Of a stretch of DNA of 6,290 nt, positions 1 to 5,937 are shown piece by piece. The notes below the pieces were generated by a model, which was not told the DNA's origin, did not search any database, and saw only the letters and a program-made list of their open reading frames with translations. Both the position numbers and the translations under genes were made by a program. Every line of letters begins with the position of its first letter. Position 1 is the stretch's first letter. This DNA comes from Nostoc sp. CHAB 5715 (lineage in GTDB: Bacteria; Cyanobacteriota; Cyanobacteriia; Cyanobacteriales; Nostocaceae), in NCBI RefSeq assembly GCF_020829685.1, contig NZ_JAIVFR010000408.1:1-6290 (forward strand), read 5' to 3'.

Positions 1-162
1 AAAATTAACTGAACAATAACCAGACCATTGATAAGAACCTGTTTCTAAACCACTATTAAATCCCTTTAATAAATAAGGTTTACCTTGGCTAATATGGTCT
101 TTATAATGACAGATTAAACCTCCCCACCAATAACAATCCCTAAAATTCCCCCAGCTAATTCG
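1..162 (-). other. Open reading frame running off the left edge, overlapping the end of truncated aat; identity unknown
   Basis: On the minus strand, one frame away from aat, there are no stops from the TGA at 165-163 to the edge of the window (54 codons). It has no ATG, GTG or TTG. The part beyond the aat stop reads LICHYKDHISQGKPYL and, further on, SGLETGSYQWSGYCSVNF. This is not aat sequence and I do not recognise it. It has a plausible protein-like composition, so it may be the distal part of another gene joined to aat by a deletion or insertion with the junction near 115-135. It may also be chance openness, which is not rare over 54 codons. All plus-strand frames over 1-80 are closed by stops. 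Confidence 0.25.
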
Positions 163-482
163 TCACCCTGCCAAGTTTCAAAACTAAAAGCATAACCACT
201 CTGGTAAAGTAGCCAGTAAATCTTTTGTAATTCCGGTGAAATCCAAGTTGTCTCTCTGTCAGCACACCCAGCCACCACAGCTTGAAAGTCTCGATTAATA
301 GCGACATTAAAACGCTCTTGATTCAAGACACGCTGCAAAGACTTAGGGTAGCGAAACCGTTCATCCAAAGGAATAAAAGTCCGATCGCGACTTTCGTACC
401 AACTCAGGCGATCGCTATCATCAGCCATGAGAAAATAGCCTTGTGCATAACCCTCAACAATAGCCGCGATATCATATTCCAT
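114..482 (-). pseudogene. aat: Truncated leucyl/phenylalanyl-tRNA--protein transferase (N-terminal part only)
   Basis: The intact enzyme is cytoplasmic and moves Leu or Phe from aminoacyl-tRNA to N-terminal Arg/Lys of proteins, marking them for ClpS/ClpAP degradation (N-degron pathway). The 122 codons match the family's first half: GYFLMA (16-20), WY (28-29), R-x5-PLDERF (34-43), P-K-SL-R (46-51), F-V-IN-DF-VV-GCA-R--TWI (58-81), then ETW-GDELAGGILG (102-115). Translation stops at GGEV, where relatives continue with a G-E-S-M/L-F segment and later the DCQ motif carrying the catalytic Asp/Gln known from the E. coli enzyme. None of that is found downstream in any frame up to the window edge. 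The usual family length is about 190-235 residues. I use ATG at 482 because MEYDIAAIVEGY is the typical cyanobacterial beginning; the frame also opens at a GTG at 503, which adds only a low-complexity MFFLYLF stretch. Most likely a broken gene. A sequencing or assembly error is less likely because no frame resumes the family sequence. Confidence 0.7.
408..415. repeat. HIP1 octamer GCGATCGC (one of four)
   Basis: A perfect highly-iterated palindrome HIP1 lies inside aat. Further perfect copies are at 852-859 (small unknown gene), 1822-1829 (nth) and 3230-3237 (rseP). Four copies in 6.3 kb is far above random expectation for an 8-mer and is a cyanobacterial signature. Confidence 0.95.
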
Positions 483-540
483 AAATAAATATAAAAAAAA
501 CACTCTTAGAAACGCAATTCGATCCTATCAATCATCCTCA

Positions 541-577
541 GCGTTCCTCTGCGTTTCCCTTTGCGTCCCTCTGCGTT
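541..577. repeat. Dispersed degenerate repeat, GCGTTCCTCT / GCGTCCCTCT type
   Basis: Four imperfect units beginning GCGT follow each other (GCGTTCCTCT, GCGTTTCCCTTT, GCGTCCCTCT, GCGTTT). The motif, whose complement reads AACGCAGAGGGACGCAAAG, is one I recall as scattered through Nostoc-type intergenic DNA. It fills much of the 108-bp space between the divergent aat (start 482) and the small gene starting at 591, so the promoters of both genes must lie within or around it. A related GGGGACGCAAAGAG stretch is at 5496-5509. Confidence 0.6.
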
Positions 578-590
578 TAAAATAAAAAAA

Positions 591-920
591 ATGACTCAAC
601 CAATTCCACCCATTACCCTACCACCACCTGAAAACCCTCTGCTCGAAGGTGAATGGTTACGAGAACGCTTACAACGGTGGCTAGATACAGAATTTATCCC
701 CGAAGCAGTCAACCAAAACATTGCTCAACGAGCCGCACAGATTTTTGTGCGTCAACGGATGGAAGGAGAAAACGACCTTGGTTCTCTGGTAATTGCCATT
801 GTCACAGAGATGCAGTCCTATGATTTTTCCAATAGCTTCTATGGAGAGTTTGCGATCGCCAACGCCGTCAGCGATCTACTCTTAGAAAGTCTGGGAATTG
901 ATAAATGTTGTGGTCAATAA
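591..920 (+). CDS. Small unrecognised protein, 109 aa, probably cyanobacterial conserved hypothetical
   Basis: I do not recognise the family. The product is soluble, with no signal peptide or membrane segment. A proline-rich start (residues 5-16, PIPPITLPPPEN) precedes what looks like an all-helical body with amphipathic stretches (EWLRERLQRWLDTEF 21-35, NQNIAQRAAQIFVRQRM 41-57, LGSLVIAIVTEMQ 63-75, FAIANAVSDLLLESLG 87-102). It ends in CCGQ. I choose ATG at 591 because a longer frame from TTG at 561 would be translated from the repeat at 541-577 and adds only MRPSAFKIKK. No Shine-Dalgarno is visible; A-rich sequence precedes the ATG. A HIP1 site lies inside it, and its base composition matches the neighbours. 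It is divergent from the aat remnant and convergent with rpsN, with a hairpin-forming repeat between it and rpsN. It is real coding sequence with fair confidence, but its function is unknown. Confidence 0.75.
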   Translation: MTQPIPPITLPPPENPLLEGEWLRERLQRWLDTEFIPEAVNQNIAQRAAQIFVRQRMEGENDLGSLVIAIVTEMQSYDFSNSFYGEFAIANAVSDLLLESLGIDKCCGQ

Positions 921-923
921 TAT

Positions 924-991
924 TTTGTCATTTGTCATTTGTCCTTTGTCATTTGTTCTTTACCAATGACTAATGACTAATGACTAATGAC
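924..991. repeat. Tandem heptamers TTTGTCA and GACTAAT forming one long imperfect hairpin
   Basis: Five TTTGTCA-type heptamers (924-958, two of them variants) are followed by three GACTAAT heptamers and a partial fourth (968-992). The two arrays are near-complements. Bases 927-953 can pair with 965-991 (about 23 of 27 positions) around an 11-base loop at 954-964. The element fills the 77-bp gap between the converging ends of the small gene (920) and rpsN (998), so it may slow or end transcription from both sides. No U-tract follows the stem on either strand, so it is not a standard intrinsic terminator. Confidence 0.75.
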
Positions 992-997
992 TCTTAA

Positions 998-1300
998 CTA
1001 CCAACTAGACTTAACAACTCCAGGCAAAAGGCCTTCATGCGCCCATTCTCTCAGCACGTTCCGAGACAGTCCAAAATCGCGGTAAACACCTCTAGAACGA
1101 CCAGTCAACCAGCAACGGTTGCGGTGGCGGGTGGGCGCACTATTCCGGGGTAGCTGTTGAATCTTCCGGTGGATTTCTAACTTATCTAGGGGAGATGCTG
1201 CACTTTTGAACTCTTCCAAAAGAGCTTCCCGCTTGTCAGCATACTTTTCTATCAACCTAGTGCGCTTTTTCTCGCGCTCAATCATGCTCTTTTTTGCCAT
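998..1300 (-). CDS. rpsN: 30S ribosomal protein S14 (non-zinc type)
   Basis: This is a structural protein of the head of the small ribosomal subunit, contacting 16S rRNA near the decoding side. The 100 residues have the full length of the long, zinc-independent S14 class. They start [10 protein letters not shown], carry a basic helical N-terminal half, then [19 protein letters not shown] (50-68), [17 protein letters not shown] (69-85) and the invariant end [11 protein letters not shown] (90-100). Only one cysteine (63) is present, so the four-cysteine zinc knuckle of the short class is absent. Start ATG at 1300 is the family's normal start; a weak purine stretch (AGAGAA) lies just upstream. 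It follows nth in the same direction after 76 bp. In cyanobacteria this gene is, as far as I recall, usually found outside the main ribosomal protein cluster, as here. Confidence 0.97.
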   Translation of the reverse strand: MAKKSMIEREKKRTRLIEKYADKREALLEEFKSAASPLDKLEIHRKIQQLPRNSAPTRHRNRCWLTGRSRGVYRDFGLSRNVLREWAHEGLLPGVVKSSW

Positions 1301-1376
1301 ATATTCTCTAACTTATTTAAAGACACCGTTTTCCATTCTACAGTCTCTCCATCAATTCTGGGGTTACTTGTGTCGC

Positions 1377-2048
1377 TTACCCTATAACCACTGGCTTATT
1401 AGCAGCAGGACATAAATCGGCAAGTTCACAAGCAATACAGATAGGAGAGCGTGCTTTACAAATAGCACGACCATGATAAATCAGCCGAATTGACCAATTT
1501 TCCCAATCAGGCTGAGGCAATAAACCCATTAAATCTTGCTCAATCCGAACGGGGTCTTTTGCTTGAGTTAAACCCAAACGTTCGCTAAGGCGTTTGACGT
1601 GAGTATCTACCGTCACTCCAACATTAATACCATAAGCATGAGCCAAGACTACATTTGCTGTCTTCCGCGCCACACCTGGAAGCTTTAATAATTGCTCCAT
1701 TTGGTTTGGCACAACAGAGTCAAATTCGCTAACAATCATTCGACAGGCGGCTTGAATGTTTTTGGCTTTATTGCGATAAAACCCTGTTGAACGCACCAAG
1801 CTTTCTAACTCTACCAAATCAGCGATCGCTAAACTAGCAGCATCAGGAAACCGATCAAATAAAGCTGGTGTCACCTTATTCACTCGCTCATCAGTACACT
1901 GAGCAGAGAGAATCGTTGCCACCAACAATTGTACTGGCGTTGAGTAGTTCAAAGAGCAAGTAGCATCTGGATAAAGACGCTTCAGCCGAGCTAAAATTTC
2001 TATCGCCCGTTGCTTTAAAGGTAAAAGTTTCTTTTCCCTATTCCCCAC
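1377..2048 (-). CDS. nth: Endonuclease III (DNA glycosylase/AP lyase)
   Basis: It removes oxidised pyrimidines from DNA and cuts the abasic site by beta-elimination, in base excision repair. The helix-hairpin-helix is LPGVARKTANVVL (123-135), with catalytic Lys129. The catalytic Asp148 follows in VDTHV (147-151). The 4Fe-4S cluster cysteines are 197, 204, 207 and 213, with the usual C-x6-C-x2-C-x5-C spacing. LLVATILSAQCTDERVN (41-57) is the conserved N-terminal region. The length of 223 is normal. The start is unusual: the only in-frame start before the conserved part is GTG at 2048, which lies inside a 38-bp repeat, with an in-frame TAG two codons upstream. Residues 1-7 (MGNREKK) are therefore repeat-encoded. 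The GGGGAG/AGGGAG of the repeat may serve as ribosome binding site. It lies between rseP and rpsN, all in one direction. Confidence 0.95.
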   Translation of the reverse strand: MGNREKKLLPLKQRAIEILARLKRLYPDATCSLNYSTPVQLLVATILSAQCTDERVNKVTPALFDRFPDAASLAIADLVELESLVRSTGFYRNKAKNIQAACRMIVSEFDSVVPNQMEQLLKLPGVARKTANVVLAHAYGINVGVTVDTHVKRLSERLGLTQAKDPVRIEQDLMGLLPQPDWENWSIRLIYHGRAICKARSPICIACELADLCPAANKPVVIG

Positions 2049-2064
2049 TCCCTACTCCCCACTC
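2027..2064. repeat. Direct repeat copy 1 (38 bp, CCCCACT/CCCTACT heptamer type), covers the nth start
   Basis: This is identical over 38 bases to 2107-2144, offset by exactly 80. It consists of variant heptamers TTCCCTA, TTCCCCA, CTCCCTA and CTCCCCA, of STRR type. Its left 22 bases are read as the first codons of nth; the rest lies in the gap upstream. Similarity fades into ACTCTCTACTCTC up to 2073. Confidence 0.9.
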
Positions 2065-2106
2065 TCTACTCTCGTCATTGGCATCTGGATAACATTCGAT
2101 AACAGC

Positions 2107-2144
2107 GTTTCTTTTCCCTATTCCCCACTCCCTACTCCCCACTC
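2107..2144. repeat. Direct repeat copy 2 (38 bp), next to the rseP stop codon
   Basis: This copy is identical to 2027-2064 and continues as CCCTATT almost to the rseP stop at 2152-2154. Together the two copies and the 42 bases between them fill the rseP-nth gap. No other signal such as a promoter or terminator stands out in that gap. Confidence 0.9.
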
Positions 2145-2151
2145 CCTATTT

Positions 2152-3252
2152 TCACTGAAACAATTTTTGTACCCACTCTAATTGGCTAGTTAATTGAGTA
2201 GTTTCTTTGACTATCAAAAAAATTCCTAACCCTAAGAGTAACACCAAACCGGTTTGCATTACACCTTCTTGAATTCTGGCTGGTACAGGCTTACCGCGTA
2301 AACCTTCAATCAGCAAAAAGGCGAGTTGTCCACCATCTAAAGCTGGTAAAGGCAAAATATTGATAATAGCCAAGTTAATGCTGATAATTGCTGCAAAAGA
2401 CAACAAGTTTACGCTATTGTCCTCAGCTAATTTTGCACCGATTTTGACAATATTAACTGGCCCAGAAACTTGTCCAGCAGTTTGTTGAAAGTTGGTAATT
2501 AACTGCCCAAAACCGTTGAGTGTATCAACAAATAATTGTTGAAACCTGTTAGCAGCAATGCCAAAAATTTCAAAAGGACTATTAGGACGACGATAAATTG
2601 CTGTAGCATTTGGACTAAGTGCCACACCAACTACACCTTTGCCATCGGCTCCCAGTTTTGGCGTTAATTTCAGGGTTTGTTGTTGGTTGTTATGCAGAAT
2701 TTTCAGTTCGATTTGCTGATTGGGATGAGTTTGAATTTCTTTTGTCAGCAAAAAAGTTGACTTTTCAGAAGCCGGGAGTTCTTGACCGTTAACAGCCAGA
2801 ATAATATCTCTTTCCCGAATTCCTGCTTGATAGGCAACAGATTCTTGATTAATAGGCTGTACGGTGACACCAGCTTTATAATTTAATTCTTTGGGAATGC
2901 CGACGATACCTAATTGCAGAACCAACACTAAGTAGGCAAATATTAAATTTGCGATCACCCCGGCACTGATGACGATCGCCCTGTCTAAAACTGGACGATT
3001 ACGCAGCAGATTTGGGTCATTGGGTGGAATATCGCTATCGGGGTCATCATCGGGAAAGCCCACAAAGCCGCCCAAGGGAAAGGCGCGGACAGCATATTCG
3101 GTTTGTGAACCTTGGTACTTTAACAGAACTGGGCCAAAACCCAAAGAAAAACGGTTAACGAGAATGCCTTGAGAACGGGCTGCAACAAAATGTCCCAACT
3201 CGTGTACCAAGATCAAAACAGCCAAGACTGCGATCGCTGCTAAAACTGACAT
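2152..3252 (-). CDS. rseP: Site-2 (RIP) intramembrane zinc metalloprotease, RseP/MmpA family
   Basis: It cleaves transmembrane segments of substrates such as anti-sigma factors or signal peptide remnants inside the membrane; its cyanobacterial substrate cannot be told from the sequence. The zinc-binding HELGH (17-21) sits in the first membrane helix (about 3-24). A second helix spans 93-115. A single PDZ domain follows (about 125-200; GVTVQPINQESVAYQAGI, then RERDIILAVNGQEL). The second catalytic motif N-x2-P-x-P-x-LDG (298-307), with zinc ligand Asp306, is in the third helix region, and a last helix is at about 331-348. The length of 366 fits the one-PDZ form; E. coli RseP has two PDZ domains. 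ATG at 3252 places the HELGH helix at the very N-terminus, as usual. No Shine-Dalgarno is seen. It sits 169 bp after serS and 103 bp before nth. Confidence 0.95.
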   Translation of the reverse strand: MSVLAAIAVLAVLILVHELGHFVAARSQGILVNRFSLGFGPVLLKYQGSQTEYAVRAFPLGGFVGFPDDDPDSDIPPNDPNLLRNRPVLDRAIVISAGVIANLIFAYLVLVLQLGIVGIPKELNYKAGVTVQPINQESVAYQAGIRERDIILAVNGQELPASEKSTFLLTKEIQTHPNQQIELKILHNNQQQTLKLTPKLGADGKGVVGVALSPNATAIYRRPNSPFEIFGIAANRFQQLFVDTLNGFGQLITNFQQTAGQVSGPVNIVKIGAKLAEDNSVNLLSFAAIISINLAIINILPLPALDGGQLAFLLIEGLRGKPVPARIQEGVMQTGLVLLLGLGIFLIVKETTQLTSQLEWVQKLFQ

Positions 3253-3298
3253 AGAGCAAATTAGTGAAAATATTAAGCTATAGTTATCTCCATTCTAA

Positions 3299-3354
3299 TT
3301 GGGCATTGGGCATTGGGCATGGGGCATTGGGCATGGGGCATTGGGCATTGGGCA
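3299..3354. repeat. Tandem heptamer array, eight units of TTGGGCA/TGGGGCA
   Basis: Eight uninterrupted 7-bp units run in the order TTGGGCA three times, TGGGGCA, TTGGGCA, TGGGGCA, TTGGGCA twice. This is an STRR-type microsatellite in the gap between serS and rseP. A ninth unit stands alone at 3379-3385, separated by 24 bases. The array starts 46 bp upstream of the rseP ATG, so it lies in the 5' region of rseP. Confidence 0.95.
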
Positions 3355-3378
3355 CTTGTACTGAGCGAAGTCGAAGTA
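3355..3378. repeat. 24-bp element (core ACTGAGCGAAGTCGAAGTA) inserted into the heptamer array
   Basis: The element lies between heptamer units 8 and 9. Its length is not a multiple of 7 and it has no similarity to TTGGGCA, so it looks like a separate inserted unit. From memory, very similar strings (TTCGACT...GCTCAGTAC on the other strand) recur in many intergenic regions of Nostoc-type genomes. Its ends carry short complementary bases (TACT/AGTA). Confidence 0.55.
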
Positions 3379-3401
3379 TTGGGCATTGGTAAAAGACAAA
3401 G

Positions 3402-3418
3402 GACTAATGACTAATGAC
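3402..3418. repeat. GACTAAT heptamers at the 3' end of serS
   Basis: GACTAAT occurs twice plus GAC, directly beside the serS stop codon (3422-3424). The 17 bases are identical to 968-984 downstream of rpsN. No terminator-like hairpin is evident after serS. Confidence 0.8.
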
Positions 3419-3421
3419 AAA

Positions 3422-4702
3422 TTACAAAACTCCACGTCCAAAATAAGGTTGCAACACTTCGGGTATTTTCACCGTCCCATCAGGTTGTTGATAATTCTCC
3501 AAAATTGCTGCCATAGTCCGTCCCACAGCCAAACCCGAACCATTCAGGGTATGTACGAACTGAGTGCCTTTCTTCTCCGCCTCTTTGAAGCGAATATCAG
3601 CTCGTCGCGCTTGGAAATCTATAGTATTGGAACAGCTAGAAATTTCGCGGTATTTGCCAGAATTCGGCAACCAAACCTCTAAATCATAAGTTTTGGTAGA
3701 AGCAAATCCCAAATCTCCAGTACTTAGATTTACTACTCGGTAAGGCAACTTCAACGCCTGTAAAATTGCTTCTGCATTCCCTACCAATTTCTCCAGTTCA
3801 TCAAAAGAGGTACTGGGTTCGACAAACTTCACCATTTCCACCTTGTTGAACTGATGAAGGCGAATTAATCCCCGCATATCGCGCCCATAGCTACCAGCTT
3901 CCCGGCGAAAACAGGGAGTAAAAGCACAGTGGTAGATAGGTAAGTCTTCAGCAGCGAGAATTTCACCCCGATAAAGATTTGTAAGTGGAACCTCTGCCGT
4001 AGGAATCAGCCACAAATCGTCATCAGCGCATTTAAAGCTTTCTTCTGCAAACTTGGGTAACTGACCAGTCGCCGTCAAAGACTCAGTATTCACTAACAGA
4101 GGCGGACTGACTTCCACATAACCAGCTTGAGTATGGAGAGTCAGCATAAATTGAATTAATGCCCTTTCCAATGCCGCACCAGCGCCCATCAATGTCACAA
4201 AGCGACTTTGGGCAACTTTCACAGCCCGCTCAACATTGAGAATACCCAGCTTTTCGCCAATTTCCCAGTGAGGGAGAATATTTGGATTTTGAGGAATGTA
4301 CTCATCACCCCAACGACGTACTTCTACGTTATCTTCCTCATTTTTACCAAGGGGTGTAGAGTCGCTTGGTAAGTTGGGAAGTGCCAACACAAGTTGGGTA
4401 ATTTCAGCTTTGAGGTTTTTTTCCTGGGGTTCCAGTTCGCTCAATGTAGCTTTGACAGAGTTACCTTCATCTCGCAAAGTTTGAATTTCTGGGTCTTGAG
4501 GATTTATCCCAGATTTAATCTTTTGCCCAACAATTTTACCGATTTCGTTGCTACGAGCTTGGAGTTGACTGCGTGTTCCCTCAAGTTCCCGTTGTTGCCG
4601 ATCTAACTGTAAAATCGGTTCGATGTCGTATTTACCACTACGACTATTCAATCGTTCTTGAACTAATTGCGGATTTTCCCGTATTTGCTTGATATCCAGC
4701 AC
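3422..4702 (-). CDS. serS: Seryl-tRNA synthetase
   Basis: This is a class II aminoacyl-tRNA synthetase charging tRNA-Ser (and tRNA-Sec where present), cytoplasmic and homodimeric. The N-terminal long antiparallel coiled coil (about 30-105, rich in E/Q/R/L heptads) is the arm that grips the tRNA long variable arm. Class II motif 1 is around [15 protein letters not shown] (190-204). The serine-pocket TAEVPLTN is at 235-242. Motif 2 is [20 protein letters not shown] (265-284). [13 protein letters not shown] (355-367) lies in the active site. Motif 3 is [15 protein letters not shown] (388-402). The length of 426 is typical. The start is GTG at 4702, giving [11 protein letters not shown], the family's invariable beginning; no ATG alternative exists nearby, and only a weak GAG stands upstream. 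It is first of the serS-rseP-nth-rpsN series, 165 bp after the DUF3611 gene. No T-box is evident in its leader. Confidence 0.97.
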   Translation of the reverse strand: MLDIKQIRENPQLVQERLNSRSGKYDIEPILQLDRQQRELEGTRSQLQARSNEIGKIVGQKIKSGINPQDPEIQTLRDEGNSVKATLSELEPQEKNLKAEITQLVLALPNLPSDSTPLGKNEEDNVEVRRWGDEYIPQNPNILPHWEIGEKLGILNVERAVKVAQSRFVTLMGAGAALERALIQFMLTLHTQAGYVEVSPPLLVNTESLTATGQLPKFAEESFKCADDDLWLIPTAEVPLTNLYRGEILAAEDLPIYHCAFTPCFRREAGSYGRDMRGLIRLHQFNKVEMVKFVEPSTSFDELEKLVGNAEAILQALKLPYRVVNLSTGDLGFASTKTYDLEVWLPNSGKYREISSCSNTIDFQARRADIRFKEAEKKGTQFVHTLNGSGLAVGRTMAAILENYQQPDGTVKIPEVLQPYFGRGVL

Positions 4703-4744
4703 AGATTTTTCTCAGTTTTTAGCCTATTATCTTCCTGCCAACAC

Positions 4745-4760
4745 ATCAGCATATACTGAT
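4745..4760. promoter_or_regulatory. Operator-like imperfect palindrome ATCAGCATATACTGAT upstream of serS
   Basis: Arms ATCAG and CTGAT flank CATATA, 43-58 bp before the serS GTG. Its inner 13 bases (CAGCATATACTGA) match 12 of 13 bases at 6188-6200, next to the putative NtcA promoter. A possible minus-strand -10 (GATAAT, complement at 4726-4731) lies between it and serS. The regulator is unknown; this is inference from symmetry and recurrence only. Confidence 0.3.
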
Positions 4761-4790
4761 TTTGGCTTGCCACAAGCAGAAAAGCAAACA

Positions 4791-4822
4791 TAAAAATTCT
4801 GTCCTGCCAATCTTACCAGGAC
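4791..4822 (-). terminator. Possible weak intrinsic terminator after the DUF3611 gene
   Basis: On the minus strand GTCCTG and CAGGAC (4817-4822 with 4801-4806) form a 6-bp stem with a 10-base loop, followed by AGAATTTTTA. It starts 46 bp after the DUF3611 stop and lies before serS. The stem is short and the loop large, so efficiency is doubtful. If active, it would separate serS from the upstream gene. Confidence 0.4.
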
Positions 4823-4867
4823 TAGAAAAATTTAAAATCCAAAATTTGGTATTACTCCTCTGATTTT

Positions 4868-5446
4868 CTAAGGACGGTTAATGCGATTGAGCAACCAAAG
4901 CGATGCAATAACCCCTGCAAAATGCGCTGAAACAGTGTTGGTGTTTGCCTGTACTACAAGCATATCTAGACCGCTAATAATTCGGGTGGGGTCAAAAAAT
5001 TGCGTAGTTATAGCTTGCGGAGATATGGATCTTGCTACCAGTGTACCGACGATCGCTTGCGCCCCCAAAAGAGTTACTAGGGTTCCGCCTAAATTCACCC
5101 ACAGCCCTAAGCGTAATACTTGCACAGTCTCGCTTTTCCGAGGGCGGTTGCTGGGATTGGAGGATTCCAATTGCTTACCAATTCTAGTGTAACGGTAAGC
5201 TAAATAAATGCCCCCAGCCAAAATAACCAGTCCACAAATTGCTAAAAATACACCAAAGCCAGTCCCAGGATTATTAGTAGGACTGCCAGTTCTTTGATTA
5301 AAGATGGCGAACAGCAACACAATTATGCTAGAAACAACGCCTAGTACTAACTGAATCCAGAAGCTAATCCAACCTGTAAGGCGAAAAGTTTGGGCAATTG
5401 CCCGCAGAGTCGAGGAAGATGATGGAGCATCGGGAGTTTGTGACAT
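4868..5446 (-). CDS. DUF3611-type integral membrane protein, 192 aa
   Basis: It appears to belong to the DUF3611 family, found in cyanobacteria and plant plastids and with no assigned function that I know. A Ser-rich soluble N-terminus (1-13) precedes LRAIAQTFRLTGWISFWIQLVLGVVSS (14-40), the typical opening of the family. Four likely membrane helices are at about 27-49, 63-86, 111-138 and 171-188. A basic linker (RYTRIGKQ... NRPRKSE, 85-106) joins helices 2 and 3, and a soluble loop (139-170) lies between helices 3 and 4. The helix 3 region LRLGLWVNLGGTLVTLLGAQAIVGTLVAR is strongly conserved in my recollection, as is FVVQANTN-type sequence near helix 4 (here VVQANTNTVSAHF 164-176). The start is ATG at 5446; no Shine-Dalgarno is seen. 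It is co-directional with serS but separated by 165 bp and a possible terminator, so probably transcribed on its own. Membrane location is well supported; role unknown. Confidence 0.88.
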   Translation of the reverse strand: MSQTPDAPSSSSTLRAIAQTFRLTGWISFWIQLVLGVVSSIIVLLFAIFNQRTGSPTNNPGTGFGVFLAICGLVILAGGIYLAYRYTRIGKQLESSNPSNRPRKSETVQVLRLGLWVNLGGTLVTLLGAQAIVGTLVARSISPQAITTQFFDPTRIISGLDMLVVQANTNTVSAHFAGVIASLWLLNRINRP

Positions 5447-5481
5447 AAACTGATCGCTAATATGCTGGGCGCTTGATTAAG

Positions 5482-5525
5482 GGACGCGAGGACAAGGGGA
5501 CGCAAAGAGTTCTTTACCCGCGTCC
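5482..5525. repeat. GGGGACGC-type degenerate repeat with inverted arms GGACGCG/CGCGTCC
   Basis: The 7-bp arms at 5482-5488 and 5519-5525 are perfect complements, 30 bases apart. Between them is GGACAAGGGGACGCAAAG, made of GGGGAC units of the STRR sort and related to the repeat at 541-577. It lies about 40-80 bp upstream of the DUF3611 start. Confidence 0.5.
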
Positions 5526-5587
5526 TTGCATTTCCCCGTCTTCTTTCTGACTTTTCACGGCATCTGGAAAACCTCACTTCTATTTCT

Positions 5588-5642
5588 CTCTTCCTTTAAG
5601 GAGAGACTTTGAATCTTCCCCTTTCCCGACGCGGGAAGGGGG
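5588..5642. repeat. Double-hairpin dispersed repeat
   Basis: A small palindromic segment (TCCTTTAAGGA at 5592-5602, flanked by CTCT and GAGAG) is followed by a strong hairpin. In it, 5618-5628 (CCCCTTTCCCG) pairs with 5632-5642 (CGGGAAGGGGG) over 11 bp with one G-U pair and a 3-base loop. GGTTAGGGGGTTAGG follows. I recall this sort of sequence (CCCCTTCCCGACGCGGGAAGGGG) as a scattered intergenic repeat in Nostoc-like genomes. No U-tract follows, so I do not call it a terminator. Confidence 0.65.
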
Positions 5643-5879
5643 TTAGGGGGTTAGGTTAATCGTTAGCTTTTCCATATAATCTGAATTGTCAGGTTTTCTT
5701 CCCCCCCGCCTTTGGGTCTTCTTTGATAAATTTACTATCACACTTGCCATAACAGACAAAAGATTCTCTTGTTGAGAAAATCAGTAATGGTTACTGCTTA
5801 AGTGTTTTCACTGGCGTAGCAGCTTTAACCCAGACATATCCCTCAGCGTAAGCTTTCAGAATTCGTATTGGAAAAATTA

Positions 5880-5937
5880 CTGTAAAACAAAGTGTTTATG
5901 AACTTTTACAGACAAAATAGTATTTTACCTGTAAAAT
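5880..5937. promoter_or_regulatory. Cluster of four TGTAAAA/TTTTACA half-sites (two inverted repeats)
   Basis: CTGTAAAA (5880-5887) and TTTTACAG (5904-5911) are perfect 8-bp inverted arms separated by 16 bases. Directly after follows ATTTTAC-CT-GTAAAAT (5922-5937), a near-palindrome with 7-bp arms. The same half-site in four copies in 58 bp suggests binding of a dimeric regulator or alternative RNA hairpins. I cannot name the regulator. Confidence 0.4.

Noticed and set aside
282..488. 68-codon frame on the plus strand
   Set aside because: It lies fully over the aat remnant on the other strand; the aat frame carries clear family motifs.
2969..3172. 67-codon plus-strand frame
   Set aside because: It is antisense to rseP and low in complexity; rseP motifs support the minus strand.
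3299..3385. CRISPR-like array
   Set aside because: Units are 7 bp with no spacers of constant length; this is a tandem microsatellite.
4881..5192. 103-codon plus-strand frame
   Set aside because: It is antisense to the DUF3611 membrane protein, whose helices and family sequence are convincing.
5618..5642. Strong GC hairpin as intrinsic terminator
   Set aside because: No U-tract on either strand and no gene ends nearby; it resembles a dispersed repeat.
5675..5680. TATAAT as a plus-strand -10
   Set aside because: No reasonable -35 at 16-18 bp and no gene or recognised RNA follows.
5784..5794. GTAATGGTTAC as a second NtcA site
   Set aside because: Spacing between GTA and TAC is 5, not 8.
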